Assembly (NCBI GenBank): GCA_024693365.1
Contig: JAILLF010000010.1
Span: forward strand, 229,247-293,246
DNA from: Acetatifactor sp.
GTDB taxonomy: Bacteria > Bacillota > Clostridia > Lachnospirales > Lachnospiraceae
Reading direction: 5' to 3'
Length of the DNA stretch: 64,000 bases
The notes below the pieces were generated by a model that saw nothing but the letters and a program-made list of their open reading frames with translations, was not told the origin of the DNA and ran no database searches. The translations under genes and the position numbers were made by a program. Shown piece after piece: positions 43,120 through 52,840 of the stretch. Numbering within the stretch: position 1 is the stretch's first letter; the number at the start of each line of letters is the position of its first letter.

Positions 43120-44802
43120 CTATTGCTCTCTCTTCTTAAGATCATCTCCGTCAAATACTTCGCTGATCGGAGCTCCTGCAGGAACCATCGGGAACACCTT
43201 GTCATCTTCCGGGATCACGACCTCGATCAAAACCGGAGCCTTCAATGCGATCGCTTTTTCAATGGCGGGAGCCACCTCTTCCTTTTTCGTTACGCGTATC
43301 GCCTCACAGCCTAACCCCTCTGCAACCTTACAGAAATCAACCTTATCATTCAAAACCGTCTGGGAATAACGCTTTCCGTAGAACAAAGTCTGCCATTGAC
43401 GAACCATGCCGAGCACGTGATTGTTAATCACGATCTCAATGACGGGAATGTTGTAACGGCTGGCAGTTGCCAGCTCATTCATGTTCATTCTAAAGCATCC
43501 GTCACCGGCTATGTTAACGCAAATCTTGTCAGGCTGGCCAACCTGCGCTCCGATGCATGCGCCAAGACCATATCCCATGGTGCCAAGGCCGCCGGAGGAA
43601 AGGAAGGTTCTGGGTTGCGTGTATTTATAATACTGAGCCGCCCACATCTGATGCTGACCAACGTCCGTCGTAATGATCGCCTGGCCCTTGGTAATGCGGT
43701 CAAGCTCTTCGATCACGTAAGGGCAGGAAAGATTCTCCGTGTCATACTTCATGGGGAATTTCTCTTTCAATTCTTGAATGCGTGCCATCCATTCGCCATT
43801 GTTCTTTTTCTCGATCTTGGCGTTCAGATCTCTCAAAACAAGCTTCAGGTCACCGATCAGGGACGCATTAACGCGAATGTTCTTGTTGATCTCCGCCTTA
43901 TCGATGTCTATGTGTATGATCTTGGCATTTTCAGCAAAACGCTTGGGATTTCCGATCACGCGGTCAGAAAATCTTGCTCCAAGCGCGATCAAAAGATCAC
44001 ACTCACTCACGCCAAGATTGGAAGCTTTTGTACCATGCATTCCTATCATGCCGGTATAGCGCTCGCTGTAGCCGTCAAACGCGCCCTTGCCCATCAGCGT
44101 GTCGCATACGGGAGCATCGATCAGATCCGCAATCTCTGCCACTTCCTTGGAGGCTCCGGAGATTACGGCACCGCCGCCGACGTAGATAAAGGGCTTCTTT
44201 GCTTCTTTTATGTAAGAAAGCGCCTTTTCCATCTCCTCTTCGCAATAACAAGCCTTCGGCTCAGCGATCACGAGAGCCTTGGGTTCATATTCACAGGATG
44301 CGGCCGTCACGTCCTTAGTAATGTCAACCAGCACGGGACCCGGCCGACCGGATCTTGCAATGTCAAAGGCCTCGCGAATAATGGGAGCAAGATCTTCCAC
44401 CTTCTTTACGATGTAATTATGCTTTGTGATGGGAATCGTCACGCCAGCAATGTCCACTTCCTGGAAGGAATCCTTTCCAAGACTGGGAAGAGCCACGTTA
44501 GCCGTGATGGCAACAATAGGAATGGAATCCATGTATGCCGTTGCAATTCCGGTTACCAGATTGGTTGCGCCGGGGCCGCTGGTCGCCATGCATACGCCAA
44601 CCTTGCCGGTTGCCCTTGCATATCCGTCTGCTGCATGAGCCGCGCCCTGCTCATGGCTGGTCAAAACGTGACGAATTTCATCACTGTGCTTATATAATGC
44701 GTCATAGACGTTCAGGATCGTACCTCCGGGATATCCAAACACGGTGTCTACGCCCTGTTCCTTCAAACATTGAACTACAATTTCTGAACCATTCAAAAGC
44801 AT
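43120..44802 (-). CDS. ilvB: Acetolactate synthase large subunit (copy B, biosynthetic type)
   Basis: This is a second AHAS catalytic subunit, 560 residues. It has VFGYPGGTILNVYDALYKHS, the glutamate region TSHEQGAAHAADGYARATGK, and the ThDP motif starting GDGCFRMNMNELATASRYNI. It carries the classic GYPGG sequence, unlike copy A (GYPGVA). The start at ATG 44802 has AAGGAG upstream; a longer frame to 44856 has no support. It is flanked by ilvD upstream and the L,D-transpeptidase downstream. No small subunit is adjacent, so it may share one of the two ilvN products from the 15-16.5 kb operon. Confidence 0.94.
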   Translation of the reverse strand: MLLNGSEIVVQCLKEQGVDTVFGYPGGTILNVYDALYKHSDEIRHVLTSHEQGAAHAADGYARATGKVGVCMATSGPGATNLVTGIATAYMDSIPIVAITANVALPSLGKDSFQEVDIAGVTIPITKHNYIVKKVEDLAPIIREAFDIARSGRPGPVLVDITKDVTAASCEYEPKALVIAEPKACYCEEEMEKALSYIKEAKKPFIYVGGGAVISGASKEVAEIADLIDAPVCDTLMGKGAFDGYSERYTGMIGMHGTKASNLGVSECDLLIALGARFSDRVIGNPKRFAENAKIIHIDIDKAEINKNIRVNASLIGDLKLVLRDLNAKIEKKNNGEWMARIQELKEKFPMKYDTENLSCPYVIEELDRITKGQAIITTDVGQHQMWAAQYYKYTQPRTFLSSGGLGTMGYGLGACIGAQVGQPDKICVNIAGDGCFRMNMNELATASRYNIPVIEIVINNHVLGMVRQWQTLFYGKRYSQTVLNDKVDFCKVAEGLGCEAIRVTKKEEVAPAIEKAIALKAPVLIEVVIPEDDKVFPMVPAGAPISEVFDGDDLKKREQ

Positions 44803-44836
44803 TTTCGTTTCTCCTTGTATTCTAAAGTGATCTGAA

Positions 44837-46507
44837 TTACTTCTTGGGAACTTCAAGAACGGCGCCTCTGTTGCCGCTGGTCACAAGCTCGTGATATCTT
44901 GCAAGATAACCCGTCGTTACGCGAGGCTCTCTGGGCTGCCATTTTGCACGGCGCTCGGCAAGAACATCGTCAGACACAAGGACGTCAAGCTTGTTGGCTG
45001 GAATGTCTACGCGAATGATATCGCCTTCCTCCACAAGGGCAATCGGTCCGCCCACGGCAGCCTCAGGTGATACGTGACCGATGGATGCGCCTCTGGAAGC
45101 TCCGGAGAAACGTCCGTCCGTGATCAGTGCCACGGAAGAACCAAGTCCCATGCCTGCGATTGCAGAGGTAGGATTCAACATTTCTCTCATGCCGGGGCCG
45201 CCCTTAGGTCCCTCATAACGGATTACCACAACGTCTCCGGGAACGATCTTGCCGCCCTTGATGGCTGCGATCGCGTCCTCTTCACAGTCAAATACTCTTG
45301 CAGGGCCTTCATGCACCATCATCTCGGGAACAACTGCGGAACGCTTTACAACGCCGCTGTCAGGTGCCAGATTCCCCTTAAGAACGGCGATTCCGCCGGT
45401 CTCGGAATAAGGATTTTCAACGGGACGGATTACCTCGGGATCCATGTTCACGCAATTCTTGATGTTCTCACCGATCGTCGTTCCGTTGACGGTCATGCAA
45501 TCAAGATTCAGCAGGTTCTTCTTGGTCAATTCATTCATTACCGCATATACGCCGCCTGCCTCGTTAAGATCCTCCATGTAGGTAGGGCCTGCAGGTGCCA
45601 AATGACAAAGGTTCGGCGTCTTTGCGGAAAGCTCATTGGCAATGTCAAGATTCAGGTCAACGCCAGCTTCCTTTGCAATTGCGGGAATGTGAAGCATGGT
45701 GTTGGTTGAGCATCCAAGCGCCATGTCTACTGTCAACGCATTCAAGAATGCATCCTTCGTCATAATGTCGCGGGGCTTGATATCCTTCTCGACAAGCTCC
45801 ATGATCTTCATGCCGGCATGTTTTGCCAGACGGATTCTGTCAGAATATACGGCAGGAATGGTTCCGTTGCCGCGAAGTCCCATTCCGATTGCTTCCGTCA
45901 AACAGTTCATTGAGTTTGCAGTGTACATGCCGGAGCAGGATCCGCAGGTAGGACAAACCTTTTCCTCATAGAGGCAAAGCTCTTCCTGCGTCATTGTGCC
46001 TGCCTCCACGCTTCCAACCGCCTCGAAAATGGAGGAAAGGCTCCTCTTCTTCCCATGAATGCGTCCAGCCAGCATCGGGCCGCCGGATACAAAAATGGTG
46101 GGAATGTTCAGTCTTGCGGCCGCCATCAAAAGACCGGGCACGTTCTTGTCACAGTTCGGGATGCATACCAAACCGTCAAATCCATGCGCCAGAGCCATAC
46201 ACTCGGTGCTGTCCGCGATCAGGTCACGAGTCACCAGGGAATATTTCATGCCAACGTGTCCCATGGCAATGCCGTCACATACGGCAATTGCAGGGAACAT
46301 GATGGGGGTACCGCCTGCCATGGCCACTCCCATCTTTACGGCCTGTGCAATCTTATCCAGATTCATGTGACCGGGAACGATCTCATTGTAAGAGCAAACA
46401 ACGCCGATGAGGGGACGCTTCCTCTCCTCCTCGGTGTAACCAAGTGCATTAAAGAGGCTCCTGTGCGGCGCCTGTGCATTACCAACCTTTACGGAATCAC
46501 TTCTCAT
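44837..46507 (-). CDS. ilvD: Dihydroxy-acid dehydratase
   Basis: IlvD is an Fe-S dehydratase of valine, isoleucine and pantothenate synthesis. The 556-residue product has the cluster region [20 protein letters not shown] and [20 protein letters not shown], and the C-terminal [20 protein letters not shown]. The start at ATG 46507 ([12 protein letters not shown]) has AAGGAG upstream; the 23-residue longer frame overlaps the intergenic gap after leuB. It lies between leuB and ilvB copy B in one operon. Confidence 0.96.
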   Translation of the reverse strand: MRSDSVKVGNAQAPHRSLFNALGYTEEERKRPLIGVVCSYNEIVPGHMNLDKIAQAVKMGVAMAGGTPIMFPAIAVCDGIAMGHVGMKYSLVTRDLIADSTECMALAHGFDGLVCIPNCDKNVPGLLMAAARLNIPTIFVSGGPMLAGRIHGKKRSLSSIFEAVGSVEAGTMTQEELCLYEEKVCPTCGSCSGMYTANSMNCLTEAIGMGLRGNGTIPAVYSDRIRLAKHAGMKIMELVEKDIKPRDIMTKDAFLNALTVDMALGCSTNTMLHIPAIAKEAGVDLNLDIANELSAKTPNLCHLAPAGPTYMEDLNEAGGVYAVMNELTKKNLLNLDCMTVNGTTIGENIKNCVNMDPEVIRPVENPYSETGGIAVLKGNLAPDSGVVKRSAVVPEMMVHEGPARVFDCEEDAIAAIKGGKIVPGDVVVIRYEGPKGGPGMREMLNPTSAIAGMGLGSSVALITDGRFSGASRGASIGHVSPEAAVGGPIALVEEGDIIRVDIPANKLDVLVSDDVLAERRAKWQPREPRVTTGYLARYHELVTSGNRGAVLEVPKK

Positions 46508-46577
46508 ACCAACGTTCTCCTTTTGAAAGTATTTTTTCTTCCTTTTTTCGAAGCCAAGGCATTGCCTAAGCAGCAAA

Positions 46578-47663
46578 TTACTTGATTCTCTCAGTAATCA
46601 GATCTCCCATCTTTGAGCAGCCAACCTTGGTGCATCCTTCGGACATAATGTCTCCGGTGCGGAAACCATCCTGAAGCACCTGCTTTACGGCCGCATCGAT
46701 TGCATCCGCTTCCTTGTCAAGATCAAAGCTGAATCTCAGCATCATGGAAGCACTCAAAATCGTGGCTATGGGATTTGCAATATCCATTCCGGCAATGTCT
46801 GGAGCACTGCCGTGGCTCGGCTCATACAATCCAAATTTTGTGTCATTTAAGCTTGCACTGGACAGCATCCCTATGGAGCCGGTCACCATGCTGGCCTCGT
46901 CAGACAAAATGTCGCCAAACATGTTCTCGGTCAGGATCACGTCGAACTGAGCGGGATCCTTCACAAGCTGCATGGCACAGTTGTCAACGAGCATGTGCTC
47001 TAAGGTTACCTCCGGATAATCCTTTGCGACCTCTTCCACAACCTTTCTCCAAAGTCTGGAGGAATCCAGCACGTTCGCCTTGTCAACGCTAGTCACCTTC
47101 TTGCGACGTTTCATTGCCACGTCAAAGCCTTTGATTGCAATACGTCGAATCTCATTTTCATCATAGGTCAGGGTATCAATGGCCTTCAGAACGCCATTTT
47201 CCTCGATGGTCTTTCTCTCTCCAAAATAAAGACCGCCGGTCAATTCTCTCATGATCAGCATGTCAAAGCCCTTACTGCTGATCTCCTCCTTTAGCGGGCA
47301 AGCTCCGGAAAGCTCCTCATAAAGGACTGCGGGACGAAGGTTTGCAAACAGGTTTAATGCCTTTCTGATCTTTAACAGTCCAGCTTCCGGTCTAAGGTTC
47401 GGTGGAAGCTTGTACCAAGGGGAAGTCGTCGTGTTGCCGCCAATGGACCCCATCAGTACTGCATCTGCAGCCTTTGCCGTGGCGATGGCCTCATCCGTCA
47501 GGGGTACTCCGCAGGCGTCAATGGACGCGCCACCCATCAAAATGTCAGTGAAATTCATTTTGTGGCCATACAATTGCGCCACCTTGTTCAGTACTTTCTT
47601 TGCTTCCGTGACGATCTCAGGACCAATTCCGTCTCCCGGAATGCAGGTAATCTTTAATTCCAT
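46578..47663 (-). CDS. leuB: 3-isopropylmalate dehydrogenase
   Basis: LeuB oxidatively decarboxylates 3-isopropylmalate in leucine synthesis. The 361-residue product begins [20 protein letters not shown]. It has [32 protein letters not shown] with [13 protein letters not shown], and [15 protein letters not shown]. The start at ATG 47663 is set by AAAGGAG 8 bases upstream; an in-frame GTG at 47672 abuts that site. It is first in the leuB-ilvD-ilvB operon, behind a good promoter. No leader peptide or T-box is visible in the 80-base gap to the preceding terminator. Confidence 0.96.
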   Translation of the reverse strand: MELKITCIPGDGIGPEIVTEAKKVLNKVAQLYGHKMNFTDILMGGASIDACGVPLTDEAIATAKAADAVLMGSIGGNTTTSPWYKLPPNLRPEAGLLKIRKALNLFANLRPAVLYEELSGACPLKEEISSKGFDMLIMRELTGGLYFGERKTIEENGVLKAIDTLTYDENEIRRIAIKGFDVAMKRRKKVTSVDKANVLDSSRLWRKVVEEVAKDYPEVTLEHMLVDNCAMQLVKDPAQFDVILTENMFGDILSDEASMVTGSIGMLSSASLNDTKFGLYEPSHGSAPDIAGMDIANPIATILSASMMLRFSFDLDKEADAIDAAVKQVLQDGFRTGDIMSEGCTKVGCSKMGDLITERIK

Positions 47664-47710
47664 CCCGTTCACTCCTTTTCATGCCATATGCATATTTATA
47701 CATTCATACT

Positions 47711-47739
47711 ATTCTACCCTATTTCCCTCAAGATTTCAA
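47711..47739 (-). promoter_or_regulatory. Sigma-A type promoter of leuB-ilvD-ilvB
   Basis: On the minus strand, TTGAAA and TAGAAT are separated by 17 bases, about 47 bases before the ATG. Confidence 0.8.
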
Positions 47740-47741
47740 CT

Positions 47742-47774
47742 AAAAAAAAGGACAACGCCAAAAGCGTCATCCTT
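47742..47774 (-). terminator. yajC terminator
   Basis: On the minus strand, AAGGATGACGC and GCGTTGTCCTT pair with two mismatches around a short T-rich loop, followed by eight T residues. Confidence 0.9.
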
Positions 47775-47788
47775 AATCCTAATTTTTC

Positions 47789-48109
47789 TTATTCGTTTGC
47801 CTTCTCAACCTTTGCGATGGCGGATTTGTCCATGGGAATGCGGCAGTTCTTGTTGTTTCCGAACTCAACGATCACGGTATCATCCGTAATGTCAATGATG
47901 ATTCCGTAGAATCCGGAAGACGTCATAACGCAGTCGCCAAGCTCTAAATTGGAGAGCATGGCTGCCATGCGCTTCTTCTCCTTACTGTTGGGACGTAAAA
48001 TAAAAAACCAAAATGCCAGGAAAAGCAAGCCATACATAATGATCATGCTTCCAATGCTGCCCCATCCGGCCGCAGCCATGTCAGCCTCTGCTGTCAAAAA
48101 TATTGCCAT
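47789..48109 (-). CDS. yajC: Preprotein translocase subunit YajC
   Basis: YajC is a small membrane accessory of the Sec translocase (SecDF-YajC). The 106-residue product has one N-terminal membrane helix (SMIIMYGLLFLAFWFFILRP) directly followed by the family motif NSKEKKRMAAML, then LGDCVMTSSGFYGIIIDITD and a short beta-rich tail. The start at ATG 48109 has GGAGG upstream. Position after tgt is the conserved bacterial order. It has its own promoter and terminator. secD and secF are not in the window. Confidence 0.93.
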   Translation of the reverse strand: MAIFLTAEADMAAAGWGSIGSMIIMYGLLFLAFWFFILRPNSKEKKRMAAMLSNLELGDCVMTSSGFYGIIIDITDDTVIVEFGNNKNCRIPMDKSAIAKVEKANE

Positions 48110-48148
48110 AATGAATCCTCCGTTAACAATCATTTACAAACAATAGTA

Positions 48149-48177
48149 ATCATACACGTAAACAAGCATTTCGTCAA
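48149..48177 (-). promoter_or_regulatory. Sigma-A type promoter of yajC
   Basis: On the minus strand, TTGACG and TATGAT are separated by 17 bases, in the gap between tgt and yajC. Confidence 0.75.
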
Positions 48178-48245
48178 GGTTTAAAACCAGATTCCGCTAC
48201 GCGATTTTTCCCAATCTGCTTTTCTGCCGTGGCGTCGCCATACTG

Positions 48246-49385
48246 TTAGTCCAGCGGCGTCGCCATTCCCTCAAGCTTGCGTATTTTATATGCGACAAAC
48301 TCTCCCTTGTCCAAGCTGTCCCTGATCTCTTCCATCATCTTATTATAAAAATATAGGTTGTGAAGCACGCACATACGCATGCCGAGCATCTCCTTTGCCT
48401 TTAGAAGGTGACGCACGTAAGCGCGGCTGTATCTGCGGCACGTCGGGCATTGGCATCCTTCCTCAATGGGTCTTCCGTCAAGCTCGTATTTAGCATTAAA
48501 CAAATTAATTTTGCCATGATTCGTATAGAGATGTCCATGGCGGCCATTTCGGGTAGGATACACGCAGTCAAAGAAATCCACGCCGCGTTCCACAGCCTCA
48601 AGAATGTTTGCAGGCGTTCCCACCCCCATCAGATACGTCGGCTTCTCTTTGGGGAGGTAAGGAACCACCTCCTCGAGCACGTGATACATCTCCTCATGGC
48701 TTTCCCCAACCGCAAGACCGCCTACCGCATAACCGTCCAAGTCAAATTCAGAGATGCGCTTTGCATGTTCAATCCTTACGTCATCAAAGACCGCACCTTG
48801 GTTGATTCCAAACAAAAGCTGGGAAGGATTTACCGTATTCTCCAGGAAATTCAGTCGCGCCATTTCCTTTTTGCATCGTTCCAGCCATCTGGTCGTCCTC
48901 TCGACGGAGGCCTGCACGTAGGAACGCTCCGCCTTACTGGAAGGACATTCATCAAATGCCATGGCGATCGTCGAGCCAAGGTTGGACTGGATCTGCATAC
49001 TTTCCTCCGGCCCCATGAAAATCTTTCTTCCATCGATATGGGAATTGAAGAAAACGCCCTCTTCCTTTATTTTCCTAAGGCCTGCCAGGGAAAACACCTG
49101 GAACCCGCCGGAATCCGTGAGGATTGGCTTCTTCCAGCTCATAAACTGATGTAATCCGCCAAGCTGCTTGATAATCTTGTCTCCGGGCCTAACGTGCAAG
49201 TGATAAGTGTTAGATAGCTGCACCTGCGTTCCAATTCCTTCCAGGTCTTCCGTAGACACGGCCCCCTTGATTGCCGCCACCGTTCCGACGTTCATGAAAA
49301 CCGGTGTCTGTATCGTTCCGTGAACCGTCTCAAATTCCGCACGTTTTGCCCGTCCCTCTTGCTTCAAAATCCTATATTCCGCCAT
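48246..49385 (-). CDS. tgt: tRNA-guanine transglycosylase
   Basis: Tgt exchanges guanine-34 of tRNA for preQ1 or queuine. The 379-residue product has TPVFMNVGTVAAIKG, the catalytic DSGGFQVFSL beginning at about residue 91, RTTRWLERC, and DCVYPTRNGRHGHLY with the second Asp. The zinc site GCQCPTCRRYSRAYVRHL, with a downstream His, is near the C-terminus. Length and motifs are standard. It is followed by yajC on the same strand. Confidence 0.97.
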   Translation of the reverse strand: MAEYRILKQEGRAKRAEFETVHGTIQTPVFMNVGTVAAIKGAVSTEDLEGIGTQVQLSNTYHLHVRPGDKIIKQLGGLHQFMSWKKPILTDSGGFQVFSLAGLRKIKEEGVFFNSHIDGRKIFMGPEESMQIQSNLGSTIAMAFDECPSSKAERSYVQASVERTTRWLERCKKEMARLNFLENTVNPSQLLFGINQGAVFDDVRIEHAKRISEFDLDGYAVGGLAVGESHEEMYHVLEEVVPYLPKEKPTYLMGVGTPANILEAVERGVDFFDCVYPTRNGRHGHLYTNHGKINLFNAKYELDGRPIEEGCQCPTCRRYSRAYVRHLLKAKEMLGMRMCVLHNLYFYNKMMEEIRDSLDKGEFVAYKIRKLEGMATPLD

Positions 49386-49473
49386 AAATATGTTCTCCGT
49401 TCAAAATAATCCCGCCCGAACGGCGTTCCCTTCGTACAATCAGCCCTTTGCGCTGACACAAAGGGCTGACCGA

Positions 49474-51507
49474 TCAAACCTCCAATAAATTATCAACGTT
49501 CGTCTTATCCACGATCTTTGACCTGCAACTCATGAACTCAGAAGGCAGTGCCTCTCCGGTAACCAACGAATTGTACATCCAGATAACGGGGTCGTGTCCC
49601 TGTCCAAACGGATCCTGTCCGATAGCCGCCACAATGATTCCCTTTTTGATGTAACGGAAGATTCCCTGCGTATGATCATATACCACAAGCTTGATCTTTA
49701 AGCCGCTGTCTTCCACGGCCTTTGCAACGGCTTCCGGAGTTCCTGTCGTAACGTAGATTCCCGTCAGGTCAGGATGTTCCTTCAGATACTCCGTCGTCTG
49801 CGCATAAGCTTCCTCCGGATAAAGAGCTCCCATTTCAGTAAAAATCTCGATCTTATTATAGTTTTCAAAATACTCTTGAAATACGTCACTTCTTATGCGG
49901 GCCTGGTCAAGTTCCCTGCTTCCTTCAAAAATAAGAACCTTCCCCTTTTTCCCTATCGCATTTATCATAAGCTTTGCGGCAAGCAACGCTGCCTCTGCGG
50001 TATCGGGCTGGAAAATTGCCTGTCTAAGGTTGGTGCTGCCCGTGTCCGTATTAATCACGTAAACCTTTTTCCCCTTTGCCACTTCCGCTTCCAACTGCTC
50101 ATCAATTGTGCCAACAAGGAATCCCGGCATAACGTATCCATCAAAATCTTCCTTCATCATACGTTCCATCATCCCTGGCATTTCCTGCGTCATGATGTCC
50201 CATTTGGGGAAATAGGCATATCTGACGATTGCGCCATGGGATTCCAGCTCTTTCTTTGCATATACGGTTCCTCGGCGAACGGCATGCCAGAAATCATTGT
50301 CATCAATGCAGAATACGCCAATTCTGATCTTCTTTGCCGCCTTCTTTTTCACGGGTTCCACCGCCGTCGTGAACTGACGCAGCAGCTGCTCCAAATCGCT
50401 AAGCATCTGATTTAAGTTTCCGGCGTTGTCGATAATATTCTGCGACACTTCTGAAGTCTGTTCGGACACCTGGGAAATCTCCTGCGTTCCAGAAGTGATC
50501 TCCTCAGACGAGTAATAAGCCTGCTCCGCACGTTTCTTGGTCACTACGGAATTCTTCGTAATCTCGTCGATCTCCGTCATAATAATCTTTGTCTTTTCGT
50601 TGATGACGCCTGCCTGACGATCTATGTCACGGAAGGAAGCGCTGACAGCGTCAAACTCCTTCCTGCCTTCATCAAACACCTCAACACAGCCCTGCAGACA
50701 TTCAGCAACCTGGTCACTGCTTTCGATGATATTGTCTAGGATACCATTGATCGTTCCAATGCCTTGCTGTGTTTTGGCCGACATAACGCCCATCTCTTTC
50801 GCCACAACCGCAAAACCGCTTCCTGCCGATCCAACCCTGGCTGCCTCAATGGATGCATTCAGTGCCAGCATCTTTAAGGATTCACTGATGCTGACAATAA
50901 AAGCGCCGATCTCATTGATTTCATTGATCTTGTCGTTGAACTCCTCCAGGATCTTCTCACTTCGGTCCAGATTCTCGGAGACTGTTGTCATCTTGTTTTC
51001 ATAATTCTCCATGCTGGCAACGCCAGACTGACAGCTCTCTACCGAAAGCGCAAGCAAGTCTCCGATCTCCTTCATGGAGCCGTCGATCTCCGTCAATTTC
51101 CCGGTATTGTCCTCGATCAGATCCAGACAGGACTTTACCAGTTCAAGCTGTTCCTCAACTTTATCAACAACGCTCGCAAGGCTCTCCGTAATCCTTTGAC
51201 TGCCCTCCCGGTTTAAGTCTGCGCCGTGAGACAACACGTCGATGGAATCTGACAGAATCACGACATTATTCTTGGTGGACTCCAAAAAAGTCAACATATT
51301 ATTCTTGATAACGTTTAACGCGCTTGCAAGGGAGGCCATGGAATCCCTTCTGTTCATGCTGACTTCAACGTCATCCAGATCCATGCGGCGCTTTTTGATC
51401 AGCTCCGCCTGCTTCATTAATTCCTTTTTGCGCATCCAGTCCATCAAAAGATATAACACTAATGCAATAATGATAATGGCTTCAAATACGATAAAGAATA
51501 TTTTCAT
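49474..51507 (-). CDS. Chemoreceptor-type protein with C-terminal periplasmic-binding-like domain
   Basis: The product is 677 residues with an unusual domain order. One membrane helix spans about residues 2-22 (FFIVFEAIIIIALVLYLLMD), then basic residues and a methyl-accepting coiled coil to about 385. The signalling tip is near 215-245 (LALNASIEAARVGSAGSGFA). From about 393 to the end is a type 1 periplasmic-binding (ribose/LacI-like) domain: KKIRIGVFCIDDNDFWHAVR, DGYVMPGFLVGTI, then GIYVTTGTPEAVAKAVED. With a single helix the binding domain should be cytoplasmic. The start at ATG 51507 has GGGGG upstream and a promoter close by. Confidence 0.85.
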   Translation of the reverse strand: MKIFFIVFEAIIIIALVLYLLMDWMRKKELMKQAELIKKRRMDLDDVEVSMNRRDSMASLASALNVIKNNMLTFLESTKNNVVILSDSIDVLSHGADLNREGSQRITESLASVVDKVEEQLELVKSCLDLIEDNTGKLTEIDGSMKEIGDLLALSVESCQSGVASMENYENKMTTVSENLDRSEKILEEFNDKINEINEIGAFIVSISESLKMLALNASIEAARVGSAGSGFAVVAKEMGVMSAKTQQGIGTINGILDNIIESSDQVAECLQGCVEVFDEGRKEFDAVSASFRDIDRQAGVINEKTKIIMTEIDEITKNSVVTKKRAEQAYYSSEEITSGTQEISQVSEQTSEVSQNIIDNAGNLNQMLSDLEQLLRQFTTAVEPVKKKAAKKIRIGVFCIDDNDFWHAVRRGTVYAKKELESHGAIVRYAYFPKWDIMTQEMPGMMERMMKEDFDGYVMPGFLVGTIDEQLEAEVAKGKKVYVINTDTGSTNLRQAIFQPDTAEAALLAAKLMINAIGKKGKVLIFEGSRELDQARIRSDVFQEYFENYNKIEIFTEMGALYPEEAYAQTTEYLKEHPDLTGIYVTTGTPEAVAKAVEDSGLKIKLVVYDHTQGIFRYIKKGIIVAAIGQDPFGQGHDPVIWMYNSLVTGEALPSEFMSCRSKIVDKTNVDNLLEV

Positions 51508-51532
51508 ATGTTTTACCCCCATTATTGCAACA

Positions 51533-51561
51533 ATTATATCATTATTTCCAGTTTTTTTCAA
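51533..51561 (-). promoter_or_regulatory. Sigma-A type promoter of the chemoreceptor gene
   Basis: On the minus strand, TTGAAA and TATAAT are separated by 17 bases, 25 bases before the ATG. It is not a sigma-28 flagellar-type promoter. Confidence 0.75.
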
Positions 51562-51582
51562 TGAATTTTATGGAATCCTTTC

Positions 51583-51611
51583 TTGCCACAAGCCCCAAAA
51601 TAGAATATAAT
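51583..51611 (+). promoter_or_regulatory. Sigma-A type promoter of aroC
   Basis: TTGCCA and TATAAT are separated by 17 bases, about 70 bases upstream of the aroC ATG and close to the divergent chemoreceptor promoter. Confidence 0.8.
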
Positions 51612-51679
51612 TATTAGCGTTTACGAAATATTATTACGCTAATTTCCCGATGACTTCGGGATACGGAAAGGAAAACCAC

Positions 51680-52792
51680 ATGGCCGGATCATCTTTTGGA
51701 ACCATTTTCAAAATCACTACTTGGGGCGAATCCCATGGAAAGGCTCTTGGCGTCATTGTTGACGGCTGTCCTGCCGGACTTGCGCTTTCCGAAAGCGACG
51801 TTCAGGCCTATCTTGACCGCCGCAAGCCCGGAACCAGTGCCCTTACGACGCAACGAAAGGAAGACGATCTCGTCGAGATCCTGTCCGGCGTTTTTGAAGG
51901 AAAAACAACCGGCACTCCCATTTCCATGATTGTCCGCAATACTTCCCAGATTTCAGCCGATTATTCCGACGTGGCCTCCTATTATCGCCCGGGGCATGCC
52001 GATTATACCTTTGACCAAAAATACGGCTTCCGTGACTATCGCGGCGGCGGCCGTTCTTCCGGCCGTGAGACCATCGGCCGGGTAGCTGCAGGTGCCATTG
52101 CCAGCAAGCTTCTCTCTGAGCTTGGCATTACCGTCAAAGCCTACACAAAATCCATTGGACCCATCGAAATCGATCCGGCAAACTACGACGAAGCCCTTCG
52201 CCTCATCACGCCCACCTGCATGCCTGATGCCATTGCAAATGAAAAGGCCGTTGCCCATCTGGCAAAGGCCCGGGAAGAAATGGACTCCGTAGGCGGCTGC
52301 ATGGAATGCGTCGTGGATGGACTTCCGGCGGGCGTCGGCGATCCCGTGTTTGAAAAACTTGACGCCAATCTTGCAAAGGCAATCATGTCTATCGGCGCCG
52401 TGAAAGCCGTTGAAATTGGCGACGGCGTACTCGTTTCCAAGAAAAAAGGCAGTGAAAACAACGATGCCTTTCTTTCTGGAACAGGCACAGGTTCTCCTGC
52501 CATTACCAAAGCCACAAACCACGCAGGAGGGATCCTGGGCGGGATCAGCGACGGATCACAAATCGTCCTTCGCGCCCACGTAAAACCCACGCCGTCCATT
52601 TACCAAAAACAGCGTACCGTAAATCAGTCCGGGGAAGAAATTGAAATCCAGATCAAAGGCCGCCACGATCCCATTATAGTGCCCAGGGCAGTTGTTGTCA
52701 TGGAATGCATGACCGCCATCACCATTTTAGATGCCATGTTAGTTGGCGCAAGTTCTAAGCTAACAACCCTGAAAGACATTTATAGGCGATAA
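51680..52792 (+). CDS. aroC: Chorismate synthase
   Basis: AroC makes chorismate from EPSP with reduced flavin. The 370-residue product has the N-terminal signature ITTWGESHGKALGVIVDGCP, then DRRKPGTSALTTQRKE, the signature FRDYRGGGRSSGRETIGRVA, and NHAGGILGGISDGSQIVLRA toward the end. The start at ATG 51680 has AAAGGA upstream; the 10-residue longer frame has none. It is a plus-strand single gene with its own promoter and terminator, standing apart from other aromatic genes. Confidence 0.97.
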   Translation: MAGSSFGTIFKITTWGESHGKALGVIVDGCPAGLALSESDVQAYLDRRKPGTSALTTQRKEDDLVEILSGVFEGKTTGTPISMIVRNTSQISADYSDVASYYRPGHADYTFDQKYGFRDYRGGGRSSGRETIGRVAAGAIASKLLSELGITVKAYTKSIGPIEIDPANYDEALRLITPTCMPDAIANEKAVAHLAKAREEMDSVGGCMECVVDGLPAGVGDPVFEKLDANLAKAIMSIGAVKAVEIGDGVLVSKKKGSENNDAFLSGTGTGSPAITKATNHAGGILGGISDGSQIVLRAHVKPTPSIYQKQRTVNQSGEEIEIQIKGRHDPIIVPRAVVVMECMTAITILDAMLVGASSKLTTLKDIYRR

Positions 52793-52802
52793 TGCCATAT
52801 TG

Positions 52803-52830
52803 GAAAAGCCCCTTCACTCGAAGGGGCTTT
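52803..52830. terminator. Terminator between convergent aroC and DUF3021 genes
   Basis: AAAGCCCCTT and AAGGGGCTTT form a 10-bp stem with a 6-base loop, with A residues on one side and T residues on the other, so it can act on both strands. Confidence 0.88.
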
Positions 52831-52840
52831 CAATCTGTCA

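Noticed and set aside
43396..44697. 433-residue open frame on the plus strand
   Set aside because: It is antisense to ilvB copy B, has no ribosome site or recognisable domain, and arises from the GC-rich wobble pattern of the real gene.
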